From Cerrena zonata (Eukaryota > Basidiomycota > Agaricomycetes > Polyporales > Cerrenaceae): DNA of 64,000 nucleotides. Below the pieces are notes generated by a model. The model did not search any database, had not been told where the DNA came from, and saw only the letters and a program-made list of their open reading frames with translations. The stretch covers positions 620,001 to 684,000 of the forward strand of contig JASBNA010000010.1 of NCBI GenBank assembly GCA_038087015.1. Direction: 5' to 3'. A program made the translations under genes and the position numbers. Positions 32,972 through 42,969 of the stretch are shown here, in pieces (the first letter of the stretch is position 1; each line of letters begins with the position of its first letter).

Positions 32972-34788
32972 TTAGATCATCACAAACTCGTTGAATATGC
33001 TCCAATCCCTATCAAATAGCAGAAATAGCGAGTCTTCCTTGGCTTTAACAGAATCTTCCGAGTCACTCTTGGGTGACAAGACAGGAGCATGCACTACGGC
33101 CTCCGAGTCGCTGAACACATCATCGTCATCTGGAACCTCCAGCGAGCAGGGAGACCCCTCAGGTGTCGTGAGGAGATATCTGAGGTTATGGGGATCGGGA
33201 CAGAAGCTGTAGATGAAGGTTCCTCGGAAACATCCACACACTCTGGGACACTAGTATGCAGGTCCGGCTTTGGTAGAATATTGCTGGATGGGAATGAGGG
33301 TGGTGGTGAGCTTAGAGTGTCAACGTTTGAGTCGGATGTGCGTTCCTCGGGCCTTTCGGAGGGCATATTATGGGGTTTGGAAGAGGAAGGGAATGATTTA
33401 GTCTCGATGGGTAAGGGTGAGATCTTGGCAAGTGATAATGGCGGAGGTGAAGTTTGCGACTCGAGCTCATGAGATATCGATGATTCACAGACAACGTCCA
33501 CAGCTGGGGGCAATCCGGGAGTGTCATTGACGGTCATGTTTTCTTCAACCTCAGCAGCAGACTCGCCGACTAAAGACCCTTTTCTCGATGTCTAAACCGC
33601 CACCTTCCATCTATTGACCCTCTCAGCCTCGCACGCGACCGTCCTTGCCAGTTTCCCCCCTTCGCTCCCTGATTAGACGATCCCCCTGACTTTCAATTGC
33701 ATCCAACTTCGTTAAAATGCGATTAAGTTCCTCATAGTATTGAAAAAGAGGTGCATTGTCAGGGGTGTAGGCAAGCGAGGGGACCGTAGGCAACTCTTCA
33801 ACATCGAGAGAAGTAAATGGAAGAAAGAGATGTCGAGTGAGTGGGGACAACGAAAATATTATCGTTCGAAATCGACTTGGGTGGGGAGGGTGAACGAGGA
33901 CCGGAGTGAATCGAAATGGGATTGGAGAGATGAGAGAGTCCTCAGTGATTTGAAGCGAGGGAAATGGGAATAATAGAAGTTCTGGATCTTGAGCGCAGCG
34001 GAGACTTGCTCTGGGTGTAAGAGCGTGGTTCAAGCTTGGGACTAGCAGCTCGCTCGGATTCTGAAGACGAACAAGGCTCGGGGTGCTGATCCTAACCGGT
34101 GTAAAGTTGCGTCTGGGGAGAGGAGTGACGATGGGGAGGAGACATGGTTCGAGCACATCTGAAGGGCTGGGATGAAGAGGAATCAGCACGAGCGACAGTA
34201 GAGAGGATAACAAAGTTGACTCACTCGTTCAGTGAGCTGGGAACGAGCGGTAGGTCTGAAGCCCAGATCACGGTAGAGCTGCTCAAGCTCGCTGAGACAT
34301 CTCTACCTAAGCCTCTCTTGCTCAACATTCACTCGCCCTTCCTCCAGAATCAACTGCCTTCTTCGCTCCTCTTCAACCAATTCCATCAACCACTCCCGTT
34401 CTCGGGCTTTTTGCAACTCTAACAAATCCTTCCTTCTTTGGTCTTCGAACAACGCACGTCGCTGCTGCTGCGGGGACATACAATAAGCACTAAGTCCTTC
34501 GGAGGAACGGCGGCTCGGCTCGTAGTACGTGTCAGAGGAGTGCATTTGAGATGAAGAGCCGGTGACAAAGTCTCGATCTCCGTCCAACGAAGACAAATAG
34601 GAACTGTATAGGGAGTGGTATGCCTGGAGGGCTAGCCTAGCACGAGCTGCATGATCCCGCGCTTCCTGTTGTTGTTGAAGCGCATTGATATATTGGTCTC
34701 GGGCTGCTCGTTCAGCGAGGGCTTGAGCATTTCCGTCGATAGGTGAGTAGTAGTTTAGGTAGAAGCTGTAGGGGATGTTGTGATACAT
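32972..34788 (-). pseudogene. BAG-domain co-chaperone-like gene, decayed
   Basis: Read from MYHNIPYSFYLNYYSP (34788; an in-frame ATG at 34869 exists). The N-terminal part is Gln/Ala/Arg-rich and coiled (QALAERAARDQYINALQQQQ, RRKDLLELQKAREREWL). An in-frame TAG follows RVNVEQERLR (stop at 34303-34305), although SELEQLYRDLGFRPTARSQL continues beyond it in the same frame. Further on, SLRTLSSLQSHFDSLRSSFT and the BAG-like LFQYYEELNRILTKLDAIES lie in different frames, as do TVACEAERVNRWKVAV and the acidic C-terminus (EVPDDDDVFSDSEA, WSIFNEFVMI). One nonsense codon and at least three frame changes without introns indicate a pseudogene. BAG proteins bind Hsp70 and promote nucleotide release. It sits between module copies 2 and 3. 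Confidence 0.7.
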
Positions 34789-34869
34789 AGTAAGTCGATG
34801 TGATTGTAAGAAAAATGGGCTATAGACACTCACATTTATATATTTCCCGTGACGATGTTCGAGAGACAT

Positions 34870-35382
34870 TGAAGAGCTCCCTGGATGAAACTAAACGAAA
34901 GTCAGGACTGTCGGGGAATGTTTCAGGGCCAGAGAGGTCCTTGACTTTTATAGAAATAGGTTTCTGTATTTAGTCCAAGGTTCGGCCCAGCTTCGCTCCG
35001 GCGTACCGGTACAGGTGTCAAATGCTAAGATAAGATAAGCTCTACCTAGTGATTCACAGTGTGAGTGAGTTCCTACTTGACTCTCGATTCTGGCACTCAG
35101 TCCGACTATCCTCCTCCTCCTCCTCCTGATGCAGTCACCGTTTCTAACGCAGCGCCGCTACATAGAAGCTTCGTGGTTTGTTCTTATTCTGCTCTTGCCC
35201 TCTCACAAGATGGGGTCTTGGGTCCATTAAAACAGCGATACGACACGGCGTACAAGTGCTGTGCTCCGCGAAGCTGTGTTGACTACTTCCTAGCCGCATA
35301 GATCAACCCAGTTACTTTCTTCACATGATGTGAATACACATATGCTTCTCGTCTCAGTCGTCCTGGATGATCGGAGTTTTGA
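34870..35382. other. intergenic, nothing recognised
   Basis: Contains a CCTCCTCCTCCTCCT microsatellite near 35108-35126 and no supported gene. The 35065-35301 frame has no family resemblance. Confidence 0.5.
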
Positions 35383-35658
35383 AGATTGTTCACGTTCAAA
35401 ACCCAAACTTTGGTACCAGTAGCATACATATCGAGTTTCCCATCTTGGTAATTCGAAGCTCCGATCTAATCAGGACTCTCGACTTTCACACTTCAGGCAC
35501 TCTCAGACATACCCCAACCTCTTCGAGACAGATACGTCTAGCCCACGGCAAAGATTTATTTCAAGCTACATATCGCTCAAACAGGTGGCTAGGAGTTGGT
35601 GTGGGCATAACTGGAAGAAACTCGTGCTTAAATAGAACATAGTGAGTTAGTGAAAAAA
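35383..35658 (-). repeat. remnant of the module spacer (F-box-like gene missing)
   Basis: Clearly similar to 30033-30304 and to 20209-20486, the spacers between the kinase-like and F-box-like genes in the other two modules (shared runs such as TTGGTAATTCGAAGC and CGATCTAATCAG). The similarity stops at about 35383, close to where the F-box-like ATG should lie. The third module therefore lost, or never received, its F-box-like gene. Confidence 0.7.
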
Positions 35659-37819
35659 CTAATACGGATCTTCCTTTAGGCCAAACAACGCGTAGAAAGG
35701 TTTTACCGGTCGATAATGTGAGTCCTCATATTCAAGACTCGATGACCATCGATCCCATAACTCCCGACGACCATACACCCGAGCGACCAGTTCTGGTGAT
35801 AATACGTCATCTGGGCCTATCAACGAATACGCGCTGTTTAGAATATCATCACGTGTGTGTTCTTCCCAAGCAGCGGTACTTTGTGTGCAGCTTGCAAAGT
35901 CGATGAAGACACAGTGCACAGATGGTTTGTTGTCGCCATTTGCAGTACGATAGATGAGAATTTGACCCCGGTGCCAATCGTGTTGAGATATGTCCGCATA
36001 CTGGAAGATACGAATGCCGTCGCGTGCACTTCGAATCTGAACACAAAAATCAATAGACAGTATATCGAGAAGGAATAGAGACAGTACCAGTTGAAGCTGT
36101 TCATCTTCCGAGAGTGATTTGATTCGTTCTGTGGAAACTGTTGGCATGTCGATATACTCCATTAAAATACCATACAGTGGAGGGCCAGATGACATGGTGA
36201 ACTATTTGATATTAGTACGAGGAGAGACTAGACCAGCTCAGCGACTTACCAGATGAGCACCATAGAAATAGGGTATCAATGATCCCTGCATGAAATCTAA
36301 CTTGGTATACACAGCTATCTCCCGTCTCACAAGATCCTCCGCTGTACACCATGACTGAGAGTAATATACCAACGGATAAAAACGGTCATCGAAGAGCTTC
36401 AAGCACAATAAGGGTGCATAATGAGGGAGGGAACGGTTGTCAGTACTTAGCAACTGGCAGACATATGTTCGGCAAGGACGGGTCTGCGCAGGGTCAGGAC
36501 TCTCAGTGAGCTCTCGCAGGATACGGATGGTGAAGGATGAAGACCGAGAAAGTCGCAAGGAGAATTGGCATAGAGGATCGGAACGCCGATCCTTCTCGAA
36601 AGTTTCCATGGTGGATTTCGGAGGCAGGACGGCAGGGTAATATGGTCGGAGCAGCGGGTTTAGCTGAGCGAACCTGTTTGTCATTCCCAGAAGTACATCA
36701 CCAGAGCGGGCGAAGTGTGACTTAACGACAGTAAGCATATGCTCCTTCCAGCGCAGGAACTGATTCCCATGTTCCTCAGACTGGTAAATGAGAGGATAGT
36801 CGAAGTCCGAATGGCGACAGTATTGAGCAAATATCACACTATCTGGCAAGATAGGAACAGACGATGGATGTGGTAGGGGGCCAATTCCCTCCATGTCGTC
36901 GCGGTCCCCGTCCCATGTCCAGTATACATATCCCATCGCCAAGAGTGGGAACAACAAGAAACATGCCAAAAGGATCCTGGCAGGGATGAGATCGGAAATA
37001 GGCATATGACTGCATATGATTTTTTGTGTGCCTGATTCCAGCTCTAGACGCATAGTGATAGCATTCTCGAAGTCGCAACCAATGACGCAAGTGTCTGGAT
37101 CAGACTTCCAGACATCCTCCAGTAGATCTGAGACCTGAGAAATAAAGTAGGGATCTGACGAAATGACGCCCCGTAATACGGTTGGGCTCTGTTGACGTTA
37201 GCGTCTACTGATTCGATAAAGTGCAGTGAGACTCACCAGAATAACTATAGCGGGCAATGTTGAGCTCTCTTCTGCAGGGATGGTTATGATAGTGGTATCT
37301 ATTTGTGGCCTGCGAAATGTAATCAAAGAGCAATCTAATGGCATGGTTAACCCTCGTACTCGTCTTCCTTCTACAATAGTATCTACTCACCGTTGGATGA
37401 TGATTTGTTGTAAGCGATTGGGGGCCATGAAGGACTGCCACGCAGAGCATAGAAAAGATTCAAGACAGGCTGTACAACTGTGTCACAGAAATAGTCAACG
37501 CGCCTACCCGAGACGCAACGTCAGCGTAATAGCTTTGTTTAGACACTCCAACGTACGGGACTGCACGACCTCTGGGATAGTTGACAGGTCTTTGAGATCG
37601 AGGGATATTGGTACGATAGAGCTGTGCCACTCTGACGGAAAGCCAAGCCAACCTAAGCCGAATTTCATCTTCAACGGGTTTCAAAATAAGAAGAGGAACT
37701 CTTATTGAGCGGCAGTGACGAGAGTGCGATGATTCTCCCTTCACTACCTGAAGCTGAGGAGACGGAGGGATGGGCTGGAGCAGCACTTCATGGGAAAATA
37801 ACGTCTCGACATATGGCAT
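35659..37819 (-). CDS. membrane-anchored protein-kinase-like protein, copy 3
   Basis: Same architecture as copy 2: MPYVETLFSHEVLLQPIPPS (37819), MKFGLGWLGFPSEWH (ATG 37668), LVQPVLNLFYALRGSPSWPP, TFRRPQIDTTIITIPAEESS, SPTVLRGVISSDPYF. A long exon has the span PARILLACFLLFPLLAMGY near 36950. The last exon has YGILMEYIDMP, ISQHDWHRGQILIY and CVFIDFASC. Here a GTAGTG donor after ...SPQLQ and an AG just before the ATG at 37668 join exon 1 to exon 2 in phase, which supports the 37819 start. One AG used or usable in the other copies (CTCTTTAG) reads CTCTTTGATT here, but an AG nine bases upstream keeps the frame. No break is visible. Function: kinase-like fold, activity unproven. Confidence 0.75.
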
Positions 37820-38498
37820 GGTTCAGATGTCGCAGATCCAATGCACAAAGGGAGAGTAAGATCACGAACGGCCTCGACGTCCTGAAATATCGTCACAAGC
37901 GTAATGAGGTTTCCTACTCAGAATACGTCGCCACAGAAAGCTTTAGAAAATGAATATGTAAGTAGTCAGCTTAGATAATTTCGAGCGGAATATCACACAT
38001 TTCTACGTAGTGAAAGACTCACTGAATAATTGCAAAGTTCAAAGGACCTCGGGCTTTCGACGCGTCGTGGCAGATCGTGGCAGCCTTGCTTTAATGCCGA
38101 AACACTGGGGGCCGAGTTGCATTAACAGTGTAAATCTACTTCTAATAATGTCAGCTACTGCTTCGCTCCTGCGTACAGCAACTTAAATGAGATGAGCAAT
38201 AGTGGCAGGAAAAGGGAGAGCATTGAATGCGCTGGTCGATCCTCAGTTCTTACCAAGAAAGGGAAAACGGTAAGCCAAATAAGTGTAAGCAGGTCTCTGG
38301 AGAAGTTTAACTAAAGGAATGATATGATATTAGCATATTCAGCCACATCCAGCTTGAGCAGGTATTGCAAGAATCCGCACTGAATGCCGTGACAAACATG
38401 CTAGTAGATGTAGAGCTATGTAGAGTGGGTAACGACCAACGAAACCTTAAACTTATAGTCATTTGTCACTGCTCTCCTTCCCCTAGCACATGGGCTAG
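37820..38498. other. intergenic; upstream region of kinase-like copy 3
   Basis: The first 100 bases resemble the upstream sequence of copies 1 and 2. No gene seen in the remainder. Confidence 0.5.
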
Positions 38499-39687
38499 CT
38501 ACAGATTATCAGGATCATTCTGCCAATCTCGCCCGAATTCACCTTTCCAAAGACCATCCATACGCAATACAGCATTCTCGCTGATATCGTTCCACTCACT
38601 CGGATTGTTGAGCTTGTCGGTCGCGATAATTTCAATCCTATTACCGGCCCATTCTCCTCGATGGAGCTCGTGTTCTGTGAACGGTGTATTAAGTGTTGAA
38701 TCCTGAGACCAGGATATGTGTGTGACCAATACCGAGCCAAAGGTGAGCCTATTGCCGAAGAACGGACCATGTTTGTTTTTGGTAATACCACAGAGCCCGA
38801 CAATAGCATCTGCACGGATATACTCGTGTTTCGTGAGATTACAAAGAAGCCAATCTTGCGTGCCATCGAAAAAGGTCTGGGGCTCTCGTAGAAGATAGTA
38901 AAGGTGTAGCATGAGAGCTGTAATTTTTCTTCCAATGTGCGATATGATTCCTGTCTCGATTATTGCCATGGCGTGACGGTAATCAGGTAAGCTCGGTGCT
39001 ATGGGCCATCCAATCGCCCGGATAAAGGTAAGGATCCCCTTCTTCATTCCATACTGGGCTTTCTCTTGAAGGGGTAAAATCGTCTTTGGATACACCCTCA
39101 GGACAGTCTGACCAATCGGTGTGATTATCCCCGAGACAGATGATACGATTTTCAGCCCAGCTTGGCATATTCTCCATATGCCGCTTCTGGATGCAGCCAT
39201 AACCAAGTAACCAAAGGGTTCGGCTCGTCATGCTGAGACAGATGGCATCTTCGATGTCATCAAGACTGAACTGGAGTATCATTACTATGATTCCAACTGG
39301 CAGTTTATAGAAAGGGCTGATATGTGTCGAATAGCGGCGGTGCCATACAGCACTAACAGTAGGTACCCCCGATAACGTGTCGCTGCTATCGTATTCAGTT
39401 GAATATCAAGGTATGTACACCAAGGGCGTACGATGCCTGCGTTAACCCAAGCTTCTTTGCTATAATGCGCTGCAAGTTGTTTTCATCGATCTGTTTGTAA
39501 CCTGACGGTCTGGCCAAGAGACCCGGCAATTCACGGAATACTCCAAGTGAAAGACCAACACCATATTTCTCGCCAGAACATATGTATGTCTCGTGTTTAT
39601 CAAGATTGAACCTAGACGAAGAGTGAGATATAAATTATCGTCTCTACTGTAAGAGTGTTGTACGTACACCGTCCAATACTGACCCAT
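38499..39687 (-). CDS. F-box-like protein of the MGQYW family, possible frameshift
   Basis: Starts MGQYWTVFNLDKHET across an intron with a GTACGT donor (ATG at 39687). It continues LGVFRELPGLLARPSG and has a poorly conserved F-box-like part, LPVGIIVMILQFSLDDIEDA / ICLSMTSRTLW. The C-terminal signature is in another frame: LLCNLTKHEYIRADAIVG, GPFFGNRLTFGSVLVTHI, HRGEWAGNRIEI. The change falls near 39000-39015, between DPYLYPGDWMAHS and APSLPDYRHAMAI, where I found no good intron. Either a one-base indel has broken the gene or an unusual short intron exists. Its neighbour at 39871-41053 is a tandem paralogue in the same orientation. Confidence 0.65.
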
Positions 39688-39870
39688 ATTGAAATCTCTC
39701 AGTCGTACGTTGTTGTCGATGTTGATAACTTGAAGGCGCAGACGGCCCGAACCTTGTTTCCATGATACCACTTAACAATTACGTAGATATCACCTAAAAT
39801 GAACATACACAATTTGCGAACATCATCAGTCTATGTAAACAAGGGGAACTGACACAACAAGAGTAGTGAA

Positions 39871-41053
39871 CTATCTGATCCACTCCCGCTCTACCTCCTC
39901 CTTCCACTTCTCTCCACACTCAGCTTCACAAATGGCTTCGATTTCCTTCACGACAACATCACTAATATCCTTCCATATGGATAGGTCTTTAATTCTATCC
40001 ATGGAGGTGATTTTGATTCTGTCTCCCGCCCAAACACCTCGGTGTATATCTCCTTTGTACCCCAAGCTCGTAGAGCCATCCGATGACCAGCAAATGCGAG
40101 TGATCAATACCGTCCCGAGAGTTAAGTTCTTTCCGATGAAGGGGCCGCTGCTATCCCAAGTGCCTGTCAGTTCGGCAATTGCACGTGAACGGATATACTC
40201 GTGTTTAGTGAGGTTACACAAAGCCCATTCAGGACCCTCGTCGTAGACAATGTTGGCAGTGGTTAGTTTACCGTAAAGCGAATGCATGAGTGGACCGTTT
40301 TGCTCCCAGGGGAGAATACGCCAAGCAAAATATGGCTTGCCGATGAAACCGCCGGGAGAGAGAAAGCCGTCCCAGCATCGGTCTCCTGGCGCATTGTTAT
40401 TCCCCAGATCAAGGCCGCAAACGTCCTCTGCGCAGATACCCTCCGGCAGATCTTCAGGCGTGTAATAATCACCGAGACAGATAATTCGATCTCCAGCCCA
40501 ATCTCCGAATTGCTCGCAGAATCCTTTCTGCATGCGGTCGTAACCCAGGCACCACATAAGTCTGTTCGTCATGCTAAGACAAATGATGTCCTCATCAGAG
40601 TCAAGAAGGTCAAAAATCATGCGGAGGATCTCCATCGGTAGATTCAAGAAAGGGCCAGGCTTGGGAAAGCTTGAAGAGCCTACAGTTAATGCTTGTTTAG
40701 TCTTCTTATCACAACATGCTGGTGATTCCTTAGACGTTTTATTGCTCCTGAAATCTATCAATAAGGCGGGAAGAATCAAAGTGGATATGGTTCGAAGAAA
40801 CATACGCGAATCTCTCTTGGAAGTCTATCCCCGACTGGATGGCTTTGTCCAGGTCCATGGGGCCGATGCCGCTTGGCTGTGTTAGGAGTTGAGGCAGCTT
40901 ATGCCAGCCTCCCCAAAGAAGGTACTCTCCAAGTTTTCCGCCTCCGTACACCTCACACTTGTCCAGATTCACTCTAAGGCAGTTCATCATCAGTCATGAC
41001 GGACATGGTTTTATATACACAAATGATACGCACATTGTCCAGTATTGACCCAT
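39871..41053 (-). CDS. F-box-like protein of the MGQYW family
   Basis: Three exons. ATG at 41053 (MGQYWTM), intron with a GTGCGT donor, then VNLDKCEVYGGGKLGEYLLW and LPQLLTQPSG. A second intron (GTATGT...TTTCAG near 40760-40800) leads in phase to SNKTSKESPACC. The F-box-like segment is LNLPMEILRMIFDLLDSDED / IICLSMTNRLMW. The C-terminal signature is complete: ALCNLTKHEYIRSRAIAELTG, GPFIGKNLTLGTVLITRICW, HRGVWAGDRIKITSMDRIKD. No break seen. The family role as an SCF-type adaptor is inferred from the F-box-like motif. Confidence 0.8.
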
Positions 41054-41590
41054 TGTAGGATACCACGATATAGTCAACAAGTAAGAAGTAGATCCTGGTC
41101 ATGGTCTAATCCTGTCAATGATTTCGCTATTTGAAAATTAGGTAAGCGAAAACGTACATGATGTGCGAGTCAAGACTCGTAAAGTACTCGTAATCATTGG
41201 GTAACCGCAGTGATGCCATTGCTATGTAAAGGTCGGAAACTTTGCAGGTTAAACCACCCGGCTGCTGAAAGCTTGAAACCCCTTCGGCAATTGCTAGTTT
41301 TGCCTAGCGAAACGGCGATACTCCTTAGTACTAACCTTCTCCGAAAGTCAAGAGATATTCGGACGTCATACTTTGAGCGGGAAACCGCACGTGGGTGACA
41401 CAAAACAGTAGTCTCCGTAGAGGATGATGATAACGTACTGTACTAAGTTGATCCCTGGGGGTAGCTGAATATGGCGATGACAAATGCGATGAGATTCTAA
41501 ATGAGGGAATTCAACTGCGGCAACTGAGTCTTACAGTTACCACCACGTCTCTTCCTAACTTGTGTTCGCGACTGCTCTATATCATTCACA
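41054..41590. other. intergenic, nothing recognised
   Basis: Divergent promoter region between the F-box-like gene and the small membrane protein gene. Confidence 0.5.
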
Positions 41591-42132
41591 ATGGCACCTC
41601 TTGTATATCCTGGAGGTTCGTATCTACAACAACTTCTCGGCTCCCTTCTGAATTTAACGTTGTCTATAGAACCCAAGGAGTCTCCGAAACCAGAACCGAT
41701 CGGGAATACACCTATCCTTATTCTGTTCACTGTGTGCACATTATGCGCGATATTTCTTCTCTGGAGAAGAGCTTCGGCTATAAAGGCTGTCGTAGGACAT
41801 CAGTGCGTACACAGCATGCCGGTATCATTGTAGTATTCCAGATTTTTTGATCAACATATGTTAGGCTGAAAACATGGAGTAAACGAGGAGGCACAATCCG
41901 TCTCTCAATGGACGACGGTCCTACTGCTCGAGAATTCCTTGATGGTGACTACGACGATGACAACGCAGATATAGCAGATGACGAACCTCTGGCGTTGCGC
42001 GCTCAGCAATTGCACCCCAAACCTGCGCAAAACAGAAACGATCGAACGTCACTGAGGTTAACGAGCGAAACTTCAATGTTATTTGAAGTGGATGAAGATG
42101 ATACTCCGCCGCCGCCACCGCCCAAGAAATAA
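41591..42132 (+). CDS. small single-span membrane protein (conserved type, unknown function)
   Basis: ATG at 41591 (MAPLVYPG). An intron (GTTCGT...TCTATAG) may remove the next 54 bases and join in phase to EPKESPKPEPIG; reading through is also open. The span is TPILILFTVCTLCAIFLLW, followed by RRASAIKAVVGHQ. A second intron (GTGCGT...TGTTAG) joins in phase to LKTWSKRGGTIRLSMDDGPT. The cytosolic tail is acidic (GDYDDDNADIADDE) and ends with DEDDTPPPPPPKK, a possible SH3/WW ligand. No enzyme domain. Confidence 0.65.
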
Positions 42133-42969
42133 CTCGAGGCTGTATTTCTGGTACGTCAATCACGTTGATGTCCAAAAACCAGTAATGACGGGTGTCTCAG
42201 TAATATAAGTTACTTTGAGTCATCTATATTGACTTTGTTATATATACCTGGATACGGTAAATCTTCTAATATAGCTGCTTCATCCGAGCAAAGATACTTA
42301 ATTCAACGCAACTGGGCAGCCGGACGCAGTCGCTGTAGGCGCCCAATTTCTCGAAAATGAATGTAGACGTTGTCTTCTCATCTATTACTGAGCATCTACG
42401 AGTCTATTTTACACTCAATTTCCCTCTATTAGCACGTTGCCACCATCCAACAATATCCCATCTTTGTGTGTGTAACATCTTGTCATTGCGGCAGTGGCTT
42501 TCAGTCATTGACAATTGCTTCCGGTTGCGTCCGGATCAGGCTGATGCTTTCCACTCCTTCCCTCTTGCGTCTTGGATCCCCGATGCTTCCTACTTGCGTC
42601 CATTCTGCGTCCATTTTGCGTCTGTTCTGTTTCCTCACTGTGTCGACATGCGTATGACTAGTTCAGTTCCCTCAGTCAAATTCCGGACCGTCGTTATGCG
42701 CATCGGGCCACCAACTTGCAGCATGACTTCACCGACCCTCGTTCTAGGACGCCGGATGCTTCGCTTGTGGCCTCACAATATTCTGTTCCACTCGAATCCG
42801 TACGTTGATGATCTTTAGAAGAATTCGAAGATGTGTGTCCTCATCTATTTACCGGGAGGTATCGTGTGCTGGATCATAGGTGTGACTCTGTAGGAACATC
42901 AGCTGCCGACGTACTGTCCGCACTTGGCTAATAAACCCTACCGGTGACGAAAAGGATAAAACGCCGCTG
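42133..42969. other. intergenic with a TGCGTC-rich stretch
   Basis: Between about 42526 and 42625 the word TGCGTC recurs six times at irregular spacing. The 153-codon plus-strand frame across this stretch (42357-42818) looks like a product of the skewed composition. Confidence 0.45.

Noticed and set aside
42357..42818. 153-codon plus-strand gene
   Set aside because: The frame runs through a TGCGTC-rich low-complexity stretch, and the translation has no domain-like pattern.
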